From contig CAKAOY010000096.1 in the NCBI GenBank assembly GCA_916710115.1, positions 1 to 5,284 of the forward strand: a stretch of 5,284 nucleotides of DNA. The letters run 5' to 3'. Below are positions 1 through 4,751 of the stretch, one piece after another. Both the position numbers and the translations under genes were made by a program. How positions within the stretch are numbered: position 1 is the stretch's first letter; every line of letters begins with the position of its first letter. Below the pieces are notes generated by a model, which did not search any database, had not been told where the DNA came from, and saw only the letters and a list, made by a program, of their open reading frames with translations. The stretch is from an uncultured Bergeyella sp. (GTDB taxonomy: Bacteria; Bacteroidota; Bacteroidia; Flavobacteriales; Weeksellaceae).

Positions 1-537
1 TAGAATTGGGCTTAAATCCTTATAAATCTTATTCTTTGTTCCGCCGTAGCTGTCTTTTTCATCTAAAATAAAATCCAGCACAGCACATGCCTTAGCCAGT
101 GCGGGGCGCTGTACCTCGTCAGCATCGGTATAGAACTCTAAAAAGTTCCTAAAATTAGCCTTTACATGGCGTTTAAAACGCAGTTCCAGCTCACTTTCAA
201 ATTTATTTTGTCTGCTCTGCTCCCACAGCTCACGCAGGGTTTCTGCATCGCCAAACATAGAGCGGTAGTGCTTCGGTGCTCTATTTGGGATATTGTCCAG
301 GCAGTAGTAGAAGCCGTTGCCCGTTCTTGCCCATCGCCACGCCTTACCACTATCAGGTAAAAATTCCTTACTCTTTGCTAAATCACACGCACGGACGCTT
401 TTTTTGTAGCGGTCTCTATTTGTTTGTAATGTTCCCTCATCAACTCCGCAGACTTCCATCACGAGGCGCTGGGAGAGCCAGAGCGTCTCCGTGCCGTCGG
501 TTTTTCGTATGATAATGTCCGTGGGTTGTAAGTTCAT
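1..537 (-). CDS. Probable Mu-like phage transposase, N-terminal part (C-terminus beyond window edge)
   Basis: An open frame runs leftward for 179 codons from ATG at 537-535 to the window edge with no stop. The product begins MNLQPTDIIIRK. It contains WLSQRLVMEVCGVDEG near residues 20-35 (helix-rich, like the winged-helix DNA-binding start of MuA-type proteins), then WRWARTGNGFYYCLDNIPNRAP near residues 68-90, a block I associate with the N-termini of Bacteroidota Mu-type transposases. A helical, charged stretch follows. No catalytic DDE residues are visible because that domain would lie further left. The frame stays open upstream to an in-frame ATG at 633, with a TGA before it. That extension would run through a strong hairpin and has an unnatural composition, so 537 is preferred. 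No promoter motif is visible directly upstream, so it is probably read from the leftward promoter at 1410-1441. A phage replication or DNA-binding protein is the alternative. Confidence 0.65.
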   Translation of the reverse strand, partial: MNLQPTDIIIRKTDGTETLWLSQRLVMEVCGVDEGTLQTNRDRYKKSVRACDLAKSKEFLPDSGKAWRWARTGNGFYYCLDNIPNRAPKHYRSMFGDAETLRELWEQSRQNKFESELELRFKRHVKANFRNFLEFYTDADEVQRPALAKACAVLDFILDEKDSYGGTKNKIYKDLSPIL

Positions 538-570
538 TTTATTTAATTTGAAAATGTTTTTTTTCTTTGT

Positions 571-610
571 TCCCGCTGGGGACTCGAACCCCAGTGTATG
601 CCCTTCGGGA
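571..610 (-). other. tRNA T-arm/acceptor-like structure in the leader of the transposase gene
   Basis: On the minus strand, a 6-bp stem (CTGGGG pairing with CCCCAG; plus-strand 589-594 and 576-581) closes a 7-base TTCGAGT loop, which is exactly the TTCRANY form of a tRNA T-loop. An outer 5-bp stem pairs plus-strand TCCCG (571-575) with CGGGA (606-610), like an acceptor stem stacked on a T-arm. A competing small hairpin, CCC-TTC-GGG, lies at 601-609. I could not fold D- or anticodon arms, so this is not called a tRNA. It lies 34 bases ahead of the transposase start codon. It may be a leader structure, or a captured tRNA 3' end of the kind used as an attachment site. Confidence 0.5.
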
Positions 611-615
611 GAAAC

Positions 616-638
616 CTAACGAAGTGGTTCATCGTTAG
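616..638. repeat. 7-bp inverted repeat (CTAACGA / TCGTTAG)
   Basis: CTAACGA at 616-622 is exactly complementary to TCGTTAG at 632-638 across a 9-base spacer. It lies between the T-arm-like structure and the AT-rich hairpin in the same leader. It could be a further leader stem or a protein-binding site. Confidence 0.45.
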
Positions 639-643
639 ATAAA

Positions 644-683
644 ATCACTAAATTTGTAATTGCAAACCAAAAATTTTAGTGAT
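644..683 (-). terminator. Possible intrinsic terminator or attenuator before the transposase gene
   Basis: ATCACTAAA (644-652) pairs perfectly with TTTAGTGAT (675-683). Three more pairs follow after a single bulged base, giving a 12-bp stem with a 15-base loop. Read leftward, the stem is followed by UUUUAU. It begins 22 bases after the stop of the 1005-706 ORF, where a terminator or attenuator between early small genes and the transposase would sit. The stem is AT-rich and so weak. The same palindrome overlaps a plus-strand TAAATTTG (649-656), a perfect flavobacterial -7 box without a TTG at -33, so an operator role is the alternative. Confidence 0.35.
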
Positions 684-705
684 ATGTCTAACCAAAATTC
701 TTTCT

Positions 706-1005
706 TTATTTGTAGTATTTTTGCGGATTCTGATAAACTTCAAGTAGAATCTGACACCAAGCATCTATTCTCTTTTTGTGAGATAATGGATATTCGGATT
801 CAGCCTTTGGAAGACCATAAATATTACCTTCATTTGTCTGGAAATCTCTACGAACTTCATTTGAAAATGAACGCTCTGATGGCTTTTGCTGCTTACCATG
901 AGATGACTCTGACCATAATGCCCGAAAAACATTACAGAGAATCTGTTTCAGATAAATTTTAATTTTATTCATTGCTACTCTCATTTTGTTGTTTTTTATT
1001 ATCAT
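706..1005 (-). CDS. Hypothetical small phage protein (99 aa)
   Basis: No family is recognised. The ATG at 1005 comes three bases after the stop of the preceding ORF, as in a compact leftward operon. In-frame ATGs at 984 and 972 are alternative starts. The product is basic and polar, with a charged middle (KQQKPSERSFSNEVRRDFQ) and a C-terminal part, KKRIDAWCQILLEVYQNPQK, that looks helical. A competing plus-strand frame (684-962) covers the same bases. By hand count, G+C over the shared region is about 43%, 34% and 26% at codon positions 1, 2 and 3 of the minus frame, the usual coding order in an AT-rich genome. The plus frame gives about 43%, 26% and 34%, which is unusual. That and the operon layout favour the minus frame, but not decisively. 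Confidence 0.5.
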   Translation of the reverse strand: MIIKNNKMRVAMNKIKIYLKQILCNVFRALWSESSHGKQQKPSERSFSNEVRRDFQTNEGNIYGLPKAESEYPLSHKKRIDAWCQILLEVYQNPQKYYK

Positions 1006-1008
1006 ATT

Positions 1009-1194
1009 TTATAGATGATCATAATTCAATGACTTCAAAAACTCCTGTCGCGTGGCCTTGCGCGTCTCTACATCGCAGAGCCTACGCCCAAACAAATAAA
1101 GAGACTTTACGGCGATAGAATCTTGTGGACTTCCCCATATTCTTATCACTCTTGATACCTTGATACAAATAATCTTATGAATAATATTTCTCAT
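1009..1194 (-). CDS. Hypothetical small phage protein (61 aa)
   Basis: No family is recognised. The ORF starts 16 bases after the stop of the Ner-like gene and ends three bases before the next ORF, so it fits the leftward early operon. The start at 1194 is supported by the sequence CAAAGATATGA around its ATG, which is identical to the sequence around the ATG of the Ner-like gene at 1387. The N-terminal third is hydrophobic and basic (IIHKIICIKVSRVIRIW). The rest (SPQDSIAVKSLYLFGRRLC, then a charged TRKATRQEFLKSL segment) looks helical. Its 3' half (about 1040-1110) is visibly richer in G+C than its flanks. In Mu the genes after ner are also small, but I see no evidence for a specific equivalent. 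Confidence 0.5.
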   Translation of the reverse strand: MRNIIHKIICIKVSRVIRIWGSPQDSIAVKSLYLFGRRLCDVETRKATRQEFLKSLNYDHL

Positions 1195-1210
1195 ATCTTT
1201 GTTATTAAAT

Positions 1211-1387
1211 TTATTTTACCAATTGCTCTAATTCTTTTTTAATCTCTAAACCTTTACCTCTTATAGGCACCCTTTTTCCCGTAGCTATTTGGCTTACATA
1301 GGCCAAATCTGTGTTAAATTTCTTGGCAATACTCGTTAGGGAATATCTTTTCTTAAGCTCGTACGCCATCGTTCTTTCTTTTTTCAT
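1211..1387 (-). CDS. Ner/Cro-like small helix-turn-helix regulator (58 aa)
   Basis: The protein is short and basic with a clear helix-turn-helix: SLTSIAKKFNTDLAYVSQIATGKR covers roughly residues 16-39, with IAKKFNTDLAYVSQI giving the two helices and the turn. A charged C-terminal helix (KGLEIKKELEQLVK) follows. Size and position, divergent from an S24 repressor and first in the early operon, match Ner of Mu or Cro of lambdoid phages, which turn down early transcription and counter the repressor. The frame is open back to 1462, but the leftward promoter lies at 1410-1441, so starts upstream of about 1404 are excluded. The ATG at 1387 (MKKERT) shares its context with the next gene. The ATG at 1369 (MAYELK) is the alternative and would give 52 residues. 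Function is inferred from context. Confidence 0.8.
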   Translation of the reverse strand: MKKERTMAYELKKRYSLTSIAKKFNTDLAYVSQIATGKRVPIRGKGLEIKKELEQLVK

Positions 1388-1409
1388 ATCTTTGCTAAAA
1401 ATTATATTG

Positions 1410-1441
1410 CAAATATAGTATGAAAAAATCATACTACAAAA
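1410..1441 (-). promoter_or_regulatory. Leftward early promoter (flavobacterial -33/-7 type)
   Basis: On the minus strand, TTTTG (1441-1437) is followed after a 19-base spacer by TATATTTG (1417-1410), a perfect TAnnTTTG box. Transcription would begin near 1403 and give a leader of about 16 bases before the ATG at 1387. The spacer is almost exactly filled by the palindrome at 1416-1436, so a bound regulator would block RNA polymerase. Confidence 0.75.
1416..1436. promoter_or_regulatory. Operator O1: palindrome with 8-base arms
   Basis: TAGTATGA (1416-1423), an AAAAA spacer, and TCATACTA (1429-1436) form a perfect inverted repeat. It lies between the -33 and -7 elements of the leftward promoter, in the region separating repressor and Ner-like gene. 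It is the probable target of the S24 repressor, the Ner-like protein, or both; the sequence cannot say which. Confidence 0.75.
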
Positions 1442-1446
1442 TAAAA

Positions 1447-1465
1447 AGTAAGAAATTTTCATATT
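1447..1465. promoter_or_regulatory. Operator O2: degenerate copy of O1
   Basis: AGTAAGA (1447-1453), AATTT, TCATATT (1459-1465) matches the O1 arms at 12 of 14 positions with the same 5-base spacer. Its centre is 30 bp from that of O1, close to three helical turns, so two dimers could sit on one face of the DNA. It ends 10 bases before the repressor start codon. Confidence 0.5.
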
Positions 1466-1475
1466 TTTTTTATTT

Positions 1476-2291
1476 ATGGATTATACAGATAAATTTTTTC
1501 AGTTCTATGAATACCTTAAAAACATGGGAGAAATATCTACTTATGTAGAGTTGGCAGATATATTAAACACTAATAAAGCTGGAATAAATGACTTGAAGAG
1601 TGGTAAGAAAAAATTATCATTAGAAAATATATTAAGTATGAAAAAATCATACCCTATTCTAAATTTAGATTGGTTTGCCTCTGATGATGAAAGTATGCTA
1701 TTAGACAAAACTAAAAGTGAAGTAAATAACAACAAAAAAAATGTTGTTAAGAATGTTGTTAGAAATGTTGTTGAACCAAAAGTGCAAAAAATAACAACAA
1801 ATGAAGAATCTTCGTACAATATAGTATCCCTGCCAACTAATAGGAAAACCAAAGATGCCGTATATCCTATCCAAGAGATACCATTGTATGATTTAGAGGC
1901 TACTGCGGGGCTTAAAGAGTTGTTCTCGGGCGGTAAGTCTGCTACACAAGTGCTAGATACCATAAAAATTCCCCATCTTCCCAAATGTGATGGGGCTATA
2001 TCCATTACAGGGGACTCCATGTATCCGCTTTTAAAGTCTGGGGATATGGTGCTTTATAAGGAGGTTCCACTGGATTCTATCTTCTATGGAGAGATGTATC
2101 TACTTGCATACCAAATAGATGACTGGGAAGAGTATATCACAGTCAAATATGTCCAAAAATCAGAGTTAGGAGATGATTATCTTAAATTAGTTAGCCAAAA
2201 TCAACACCACCAACCAAAGGATGTTTTAAAGGCTCATATAACTGCAATAGCTATCATAAAAGCATCCATCAGAATAAATACAATGATGTAA
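1476..2291 (+). CDS. S24-family phage repressor, CI/LexA-like, self-cleaving type (271 aa)
   Basis: The N-terminal domain (residues about 1-67) carries a CI-type helix-turn-helix around TYVELADILNTNKAGINDLK (22-41), ending at DWF. A polar linker (about 70-125) has a tandem NVVK/NVVR/NVVE stretch at 89-100. The C-terminal peptidase S24 domain has the nucleophile in ITGDSMYPLLKSGD (Ser181) and the general-base lysine in YITVKYVQK (Lys224). An Ala144-Gly145 pair in EATAGL lies 37 residues before Ser181, against 35 in LexA, so RecA-stimulated self-cleavage and SOS induction are expected. The start at 1476 gives the HTH a normal N-terminus. It probably represses the divergent early operon through the 1416-1465 operators and itself through the site inside its own gene. 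No clear -33/-7 pair precedes it: TATCTTTG at 1387-1394 lacks a TTG partner, and TATTTTTT at 1462-1469 would give a leaderless message. Confidence 0.92.
   Translation: MDYTDKFFQFYEYLKNMGEISTYVELADILNTNKAGINDLKSGKKKLSLENILSMKKSYPILNLDWFASDDESMLLDKTKSEVNNNKKNVVKNVVRNVVEPKVQKITTNEESSYNIVSLPTNRKTKDAVYPIQEIPLYDLEATAGLKELFSGGKSATQVLDTIKIPHLPKCDGAISITGDSMYPLLKSGDMVLYKEVPLDSIFYGEMYLLAYQIDDWEEYITVKYVQKSELGDDYLKLVSQNQHHQPKDVLKAHITAIAIIKASIRINTMM
1635..1652. promoter_or_regulatory. Intragenic operator: exact 18-base copy of the O1 core
   Basis: AGTATGAAAAAATCATAC occurs here and at 1417-1434 without a mismatch. In this copy it encodes Ser54-Met-Lys-Lys-Ser-Tyr59 at the end of the repressor's HTH domain. 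The inverted-repeat arms are GTATGA (1636-1641) and TCATAC (1647-1652). The site is centred 218 bp from O1, suitable for DNA looping or for roadblocking the repressor transcript. Confidence 0.6.
1740..1772 (+). repeat. Three tandem 12-bp units in the repressor linker
   Basis: AATGTTGTT recurs at 1740-1748, 1752-1760 and 1764-1772, exactly 12 bases apart, and encodes repeated Asn-Val-Val plus a basic or acidic residue. Copy-number change would stay in frame and alter only linker length. Upstream AACAACA (about 1727-1733) can also pair with TGTTGTT. Confidence 0.7.
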
Positions 2292-2376
2292 TTTAATGAA
2301 TAAAAAATTTACATTTTTATGGCCTCAATTAACACGTTGCAACAATCCTACCCATAAAAATTAACATTTAATGAAT
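2291..2376. repeat. Repeat-rich probable element end (candidate transposase binding sites)
   Basis: This gene-free stretch follows the repressor stop. ATTTAATGAAT occurs at 2291-2301 and 2366-2376. AAAAATTTACATTT (2303-2316) recurs with one mismatch as AAAAATTAACATTT (2356-2369), 53 bp apart. ATTTTTATGG (2313-2322) is inverted as CCATAAAAAT (2352-2361), and a GTTGCAAC palindrome (2336-2343) lies near the centre. ACATTT also recurs at 2420-2425, and inverted at 2380-2385. Multiple short sites near the end are what MuA-type transposases bind. The AT-rich composition makes some of these matches cheap. The terminal dinucleotide and target duplication cannot be located from one side. Confidence 0.4.
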
Positions 2377-2445
2377 ATCAAATGTAGATAAATTTATATA
2401 AAATCGCTGTCAAGCTATTACATTTGGTATTTCTGTTTAATCAAT

Positions 2446-2469
2446 ATTTTTATTTTTATTTTTATTTTT
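2446..2469 (+). repeat. Four tandem ATTTTT units upstream of the lipoprotein promoter
   Basis: ATTTTT is repeated four times without interruption, ending 12 bases before the -33 TTG of the next promoter. It may act as an UP-like T-tract or be prone to slippage. The rest of the gap (2377-2445) is plain AT-rich sequence with no gene. Confidence 0.7.
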
Positions 2470-2481
2470 TACAAAATTTTA

Positions 2482-2512
2482 TTGATTTTCAGAGAAATAT
2501 TCCTTAATTTTG
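2482..2512 (+). promoter_or_regulatory. Flavobacterial promoter of the lipoprotein gene
   Basis: TTG at 2482-2484 and TAATTTTG at 2505-2512 are 20 bases apart, matching TTG/TAnnTTTG. Transcription would begin near 2518-2520, about 20 bases before the ATG at 2539. This promoter rules out the longer frame that opens at 2482. Confidence 0.8.
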
Positions 2513-2538
2513 CAAAAGTAATTTTAACATTTTTATTT

Positions 2539-3153
2539 ATGAAGACCAGTAAATTTATCATCGGAGCATTAAGTATTGCTCTAACATTAGGAGTAGCTCA
2601 ATCTTGCGGTAAAAAAGGAGAAAGTTTAGCTGATGCCGTAAGTCAAGTAGCAAACGCAACAGGTTCTGATTTACTAACTAACACTGAGGAACTACAAAAA
2701 GCAGAAGATGCCCTAAAAGAACTACCAAAATTCAAAGGGAAAGATGTGCAAGTTTTTCAAAATGTGCAATTTTATGGAGGAACGATGCCTCGCATTGAGA
2801 TTGAACTCATTGACCCTGAAAAACCTGAAAATGTAGACCACTACACTTATCAAGGAGGAAAATGGAGCGAACCTCAACCTGTGCAAATCTCTGGCGGAGG
2901 TGATTTGAAAGATAACTCAACCCCACTAAATGATATTAAATTTGCAACCGTGGCAATAGTTTATAAAAACTGGAAAGAAAAAGCCGCCACCGTAGAAGGA
3001 GCTGAAAAAGCAGAATTAGACTACATCTATTTCAACCTTTGGGTTCCGACTCAAAAAAGATATTGGGATGCGAATACCATTGAAGGAACAAGAGAAAAAT
3101 ACAACATCAATTTCAATCTTGATGGCTCTGTAAGAGAGTTTAAAAAGAGGTAA
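2539..3153 (+). CDS. Predicted lipoprotein of unknown function (204 aa)
   Basis: The start at MKTSKFIIG gives a classic signal peptide: Lys2 and Lys5, a hydrophobic core (FIIGALSIALTLGVA), then AQSC with Cys23 as the likely lipidated residue. The residues after it (GKKGES) lack the acidic export signal of surface-exposed Bacteroidota lipoproteins, so a periplasm-facing anchor is more likely. The mature part is soluble and charged: a helical segment (TEELQKAEDALKELPKFKGK, about 54-73) followed by beta-rich sequence with several Trp and Tyr residues (YTYQGGKWSEP, VIVYKNW-type and YFNLWVP-type segments). No enzyme motif is visible and I do not recognise the family. It is transcribed alone, between its own promoter and a hairpin terminator. 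It is probably the first host gene beyond the prophage, with its promoter intact. Confidence 0.88.
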   Translation: MKTSKFIIGALSIALTLGVAQSCGKKGESLADAVSQVANATGSDLLTNTEELQKAEDALKELPKFKGKDVQVFQNVQFYGGTMPRIEIELIDPEKPENVDHYTYQGGKWSEPQPVQISGGGDLKDNSTPLNDIKFATVAIVYKNWKEKAATVEGAEKAELDYIYFNLWVPTQKRYWDANTIEGTREKYNINFNLDGSVREFKKR

Positions 3154-3171
3154 AACACTTTATTTTACAAC

Positions 3172-3202
3172 AAAATACCGCAGAATATTCTGTAGTATTT
3201 TT
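3172..3202 (+). terminator. Rho-independent terminator after the lipoprotein gene
   Basis: AAAATACCGCAGAAT (3172-3186) faces ATTCTGTAGTATTTT (3187-3201): a 15-position stem with one GU pair and one CA mismatch, centred on the palindrome CAGAATATTCTG, followed by a T-rich tail. The tail runs directly into the next promoter at 3206. Confidence 0.75.
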
Positions 3203-3205
3203 GTT

Positions 3206-3236
3206 TTGTGGTAATTATTACATTTTATTACCTTTG
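3206..3236 (+). promoter_or_regulatory. Flavobacterial promoter of the barrel/YetF-like operon
   Basis: TTG at 3206-3208 (within TTTTG) and TACCTTTG at 3229-3236 are separated by 20 bases, the same geometry as the promoter at 2482. Transcription would start near 3242, so the true start codon is the ATG at 3264 rather than the TTG at 3201. Confidence 0.8.
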
Positions 3237-3263
3237 CCGCTCGATTTATTAAATATTTACAAA

Positions 3264-4043
3264 ATGCGATTAATTTATTTCATAATCACTCTGCTAATAC
3301 CTACTCTCGGATACACACAAATGCTTTTCTCTGAGAATACAACAATAGGTATTGATAGCACAAAAACAATACAAGGTACAATCACCCCTTCTCTTAACTT
3401 CCAAACAGAGAAACAAGATGTTTTTACCTTTAGAAATAGTGCTAATATCAATATCCTCATTAATAAGAACCGAGTAGTAAATTTACTTAACAAATTTGAA
3501 TTTTCTTCCTATGGTAAGAAAATAACTCTCAGTGGCGGATATATACATGCCGAGTATCGGTATCTTCTGGACCATGCCTTTGAAATCTACCCCTATATGG
3601 AGTCTCAGTGGGCTGCAAGTAGAGGAATGGCCTTTAAATTTTCATCAGGGCTACAGTCTCGCTATCGTTTAATGAATAGTTCCTCAAATATTTTATTCGC
3701 TGCTTTTGGTCTATTTTATGAATACGAAAAGTGGGAACATACCACACCCACTCCTGATGATTCTAAATATGCCTATAGCCACCGAGTTAAAAGTCATTTA
3801 TCCCTTAGTTTTCAAAACAAAATTGGAGAAAATTGGGAACTTACAACAACGGCTATCCACCAAGCAACCCCTGATAGTTACTTGAAAAATGCACGCTTCG
3901 GAGGTGCTATTGATCTCAAATATCGTATTACACGCAATTTTGGAATACGAGGAATATACCGTTTAATCTATGACACTGCTCCTATTGTAAATATACGAAA
4001 GGACTACAATGTTGTCGATGCTGGTCTTGATATATCATTCTAA
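3264..4043 (+). CDS. DUF481-like outer-membrane beta-barrel protein (259 aa)
   Basis: The start MRLIYFIITLLIPTLGYTQ gives a Sec signal peptide ending at about residue 19 with the TQ/AQ-type cleavage common in Bacteroidota. The mature protein is a chain of alternating polar and hydrophobic strands rich in Tyr, Phe and Ser, for example FTFRNSANINILINK, KITLSGGYIHAEYRYLL, FEIYPYMESQWA and ILFAAFGLFYEYEKWE. It ends in Phe (DAGLDISF), the usual signal for insertion by the BAM machinery. The repeating strand and GxxxRY-type pattern resembles DUF481 (YdiY-type) proteins, whose function is poorly defined; the family call is by eye. It starts about 22 bases after its own promoter start point and is followed after 19 bases by the YetF-like gene with no terminator between, so the two are very likely co-transcribed. 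Confidence 0.85.
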   Translation: MRLIYFIITLLIPTLGYTQMLFSENTTIGIDSTKTIQGTITPSLNFQTEKQDVFTFRNSANINILINKNRVVNLLNKFEFSSYGKKITLSGGYIHAEYRYLLDHAFEIYPYMESQWAASRGMAFKFSSGLQSRYRLMNSSSNILFAAFGLFYEYEKWEHTTPTPDDSKYAYSHRVKSHLSLSFQNKIGENWELTTTAIHQATPDSYLKNARFGGAIDLKYRITRNFGIRGIYRLIYDTAPIVNIRKDYNVVDAGLDISF

Positions 4044-4062
4044 CCCTAAAATAAAACATTAT

Positions 4063-4746
4063 ATGAATATCATCACATTACTCCAATCAGATGACTTCTT
4101 CTATCTAAATGTATTCTTAAAATTACTATTGGGCTTACTCGCTATTATCCTAATTATAAATAAATCAGGCAAGGGTAACTTAGCTCCTACATCTCCAATG
4201 GATCAAGTACAAAACTATGTACTCGGGGGAATTATCGGTGGGGTAATTTATAGTCCCTCTATTTCTATCCTATTGTTTGCTGTGGTACTCACAATTTGGG
4301 CTTTACTCATTATCGGCCTACGAAAACTCAAATCGAAAAACCATACTCTAAAAACATTTATTGATGGATCGCCAATTGTCCTCATAAAACACGGAGTGGT
4401 TGATGTAGATGCCTGCCGTAAAGCCAAAATTACAGCAAACGAAATAGCATTTAAGTTACGACGAGAAGGTGTGTATTATGTCCGCAATGTCAAACGAGCA
4501 GTATTTGAACAGAATGGTGAACTTACCATCGTTCTCCGCGGAGAGGAAAACCCAAAATATCCTATCATCACAGATGGACTAATCCAAGCCAGCATATTAG
4601 ATGATGTAGGTAAAACAGAAGAATGGCTCATAGATGAATTGAAAAAAGAAGGATACGAATCTGCAACAGATATATTTCTTGCGGAATATGATAGCGGAAC
4701 ACTCAAATTAATCCCCTATCCCTCTGCTGAAAAAGAAAACAATTAA
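4063..4746 (+). CDS. DUF421/YetF-like inner-membrane protein (227 aa)
   Basis: The start at 4063 (MNIITLLQSDD) lies just beyond the barrel gene's stop; the longer frame from 4009 would overlap that gene and adds no recognisable sequence. Membrane segments lie at about 13-33, 52-63 and 67-87, as in YetF/YcaP proteins. The conserved loop LAPTSPMDQVQNYVLGGIIG (40-59) matches the family's PFD-type motif, with Met-Asp in place of Phe-Asp. The cytosolic part has the two-fold family pattern: DGSPIVLIKHG (101-111), LRREGVYYVRNVKRAVFEQNGELTIV (132-157), then a second half with PIITDGLIQ (167-175) and EEWLIDELKKEG (186-197). The biochemical role is unknown. The family often lies in envelope or stress operons, and here it is paired with an outer-membrane barrel. 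A strong terminator follows. Confidence 0.87.
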   Translation: MNIITLLQSDDFFYLNVFLKLLLGLLAIILIINKSGKGNLAPTSPMDQVQNYVLGGIIGGVIYSPSISILLFAVVLTIWALLIIGLRKLKSKNHTLKTFIDGSPIVLIKHGVVDVDACRKAKITANEIAFKLRREGVYYVRNVKRAVFEQNGELTIVLRGEENPKYPIITDGLIQASILDDVGKTEEWLIDELKKEGYESATDIFLAEYDSGTLKLIPYPSAEKENN

Positions 4747-4751
4747 AACAA

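Larger units (their letters stand above)
1..2470. mobile_element. Early-control end of a putative Mu-like transposable prophage (partial; right limit approximate)
   Basis: The gene order read from right to left is: gene-free end with repeats, outward-facing S24 repressor, operator palindromes, divergent Ner/Cro-sized HTH protein, two small ORFs, and a probable transposase N-terminus. This mirrors phage Mu (attL, c, operators, ner, A). The transposase identity rests on family resemblance judged by eye, because only its N-terminal 179 residues are present and the DDE catalytic core lies outside the window. The right limit must fall between the repressor stop at 2291 and the intact flavobacterial promoter at 2482. 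The left limit is outside the window. The transposase gene looks clearly richer in G+C than the AT-rich host genes, which fits acquired DNA. An integrase-type prophage or other conjugative/integrative element with similar control genes is the alternative. Confidence 0.6.

Noticed and set aside
162..512. Plus-strand and other-frame ORFs inside the transposase region
   Set aside because: They are shadows of the 179-codon open frame on the minus strand, which is longer and has a plausible protein composition.
571..640. A tRNA or tmRNA gene on the minus strand
   Set aside because: Only a T-arm and a short acceptor-like stem fold. There is no 5' acceptor strand in the right place and no D-arm or anticodon arm, and the tmRNA ends are absent.
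684..962. Plus-strand ORF starting MSNQNSFFICSIF, preceded by a TAAATTTG box
   Set aside because: It opposes the leftward early operon and overlaps the minus ORF 706-1005. Its third codon positions are richer in G+C than its second positions, unlike normal AT-rich coding sequence, and no TTG lies at -33. Kept as an open alternative in the findings.
1541..2020. Long minus-strand ORF (159 codons) opposite the repressor
   Set aside because: It lies entirely antisense to a clear S24 repressor with recognisable catalytic motifs. Its Phe/Ser/Leu-rich composition is typical of antisense frames.
2482..2538. Upstream extension of the lipoprotein (MIFREIFLN...)
   Set aside because: The stretch contains the promoter itself and would place extra residues before a perfect lipoprotein signal peptide.
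3275..3493. Minus-strand ORF opposite the barrel gene
   Set aside because: It is antisense to a well-supported gene with promoter and signal peptide.
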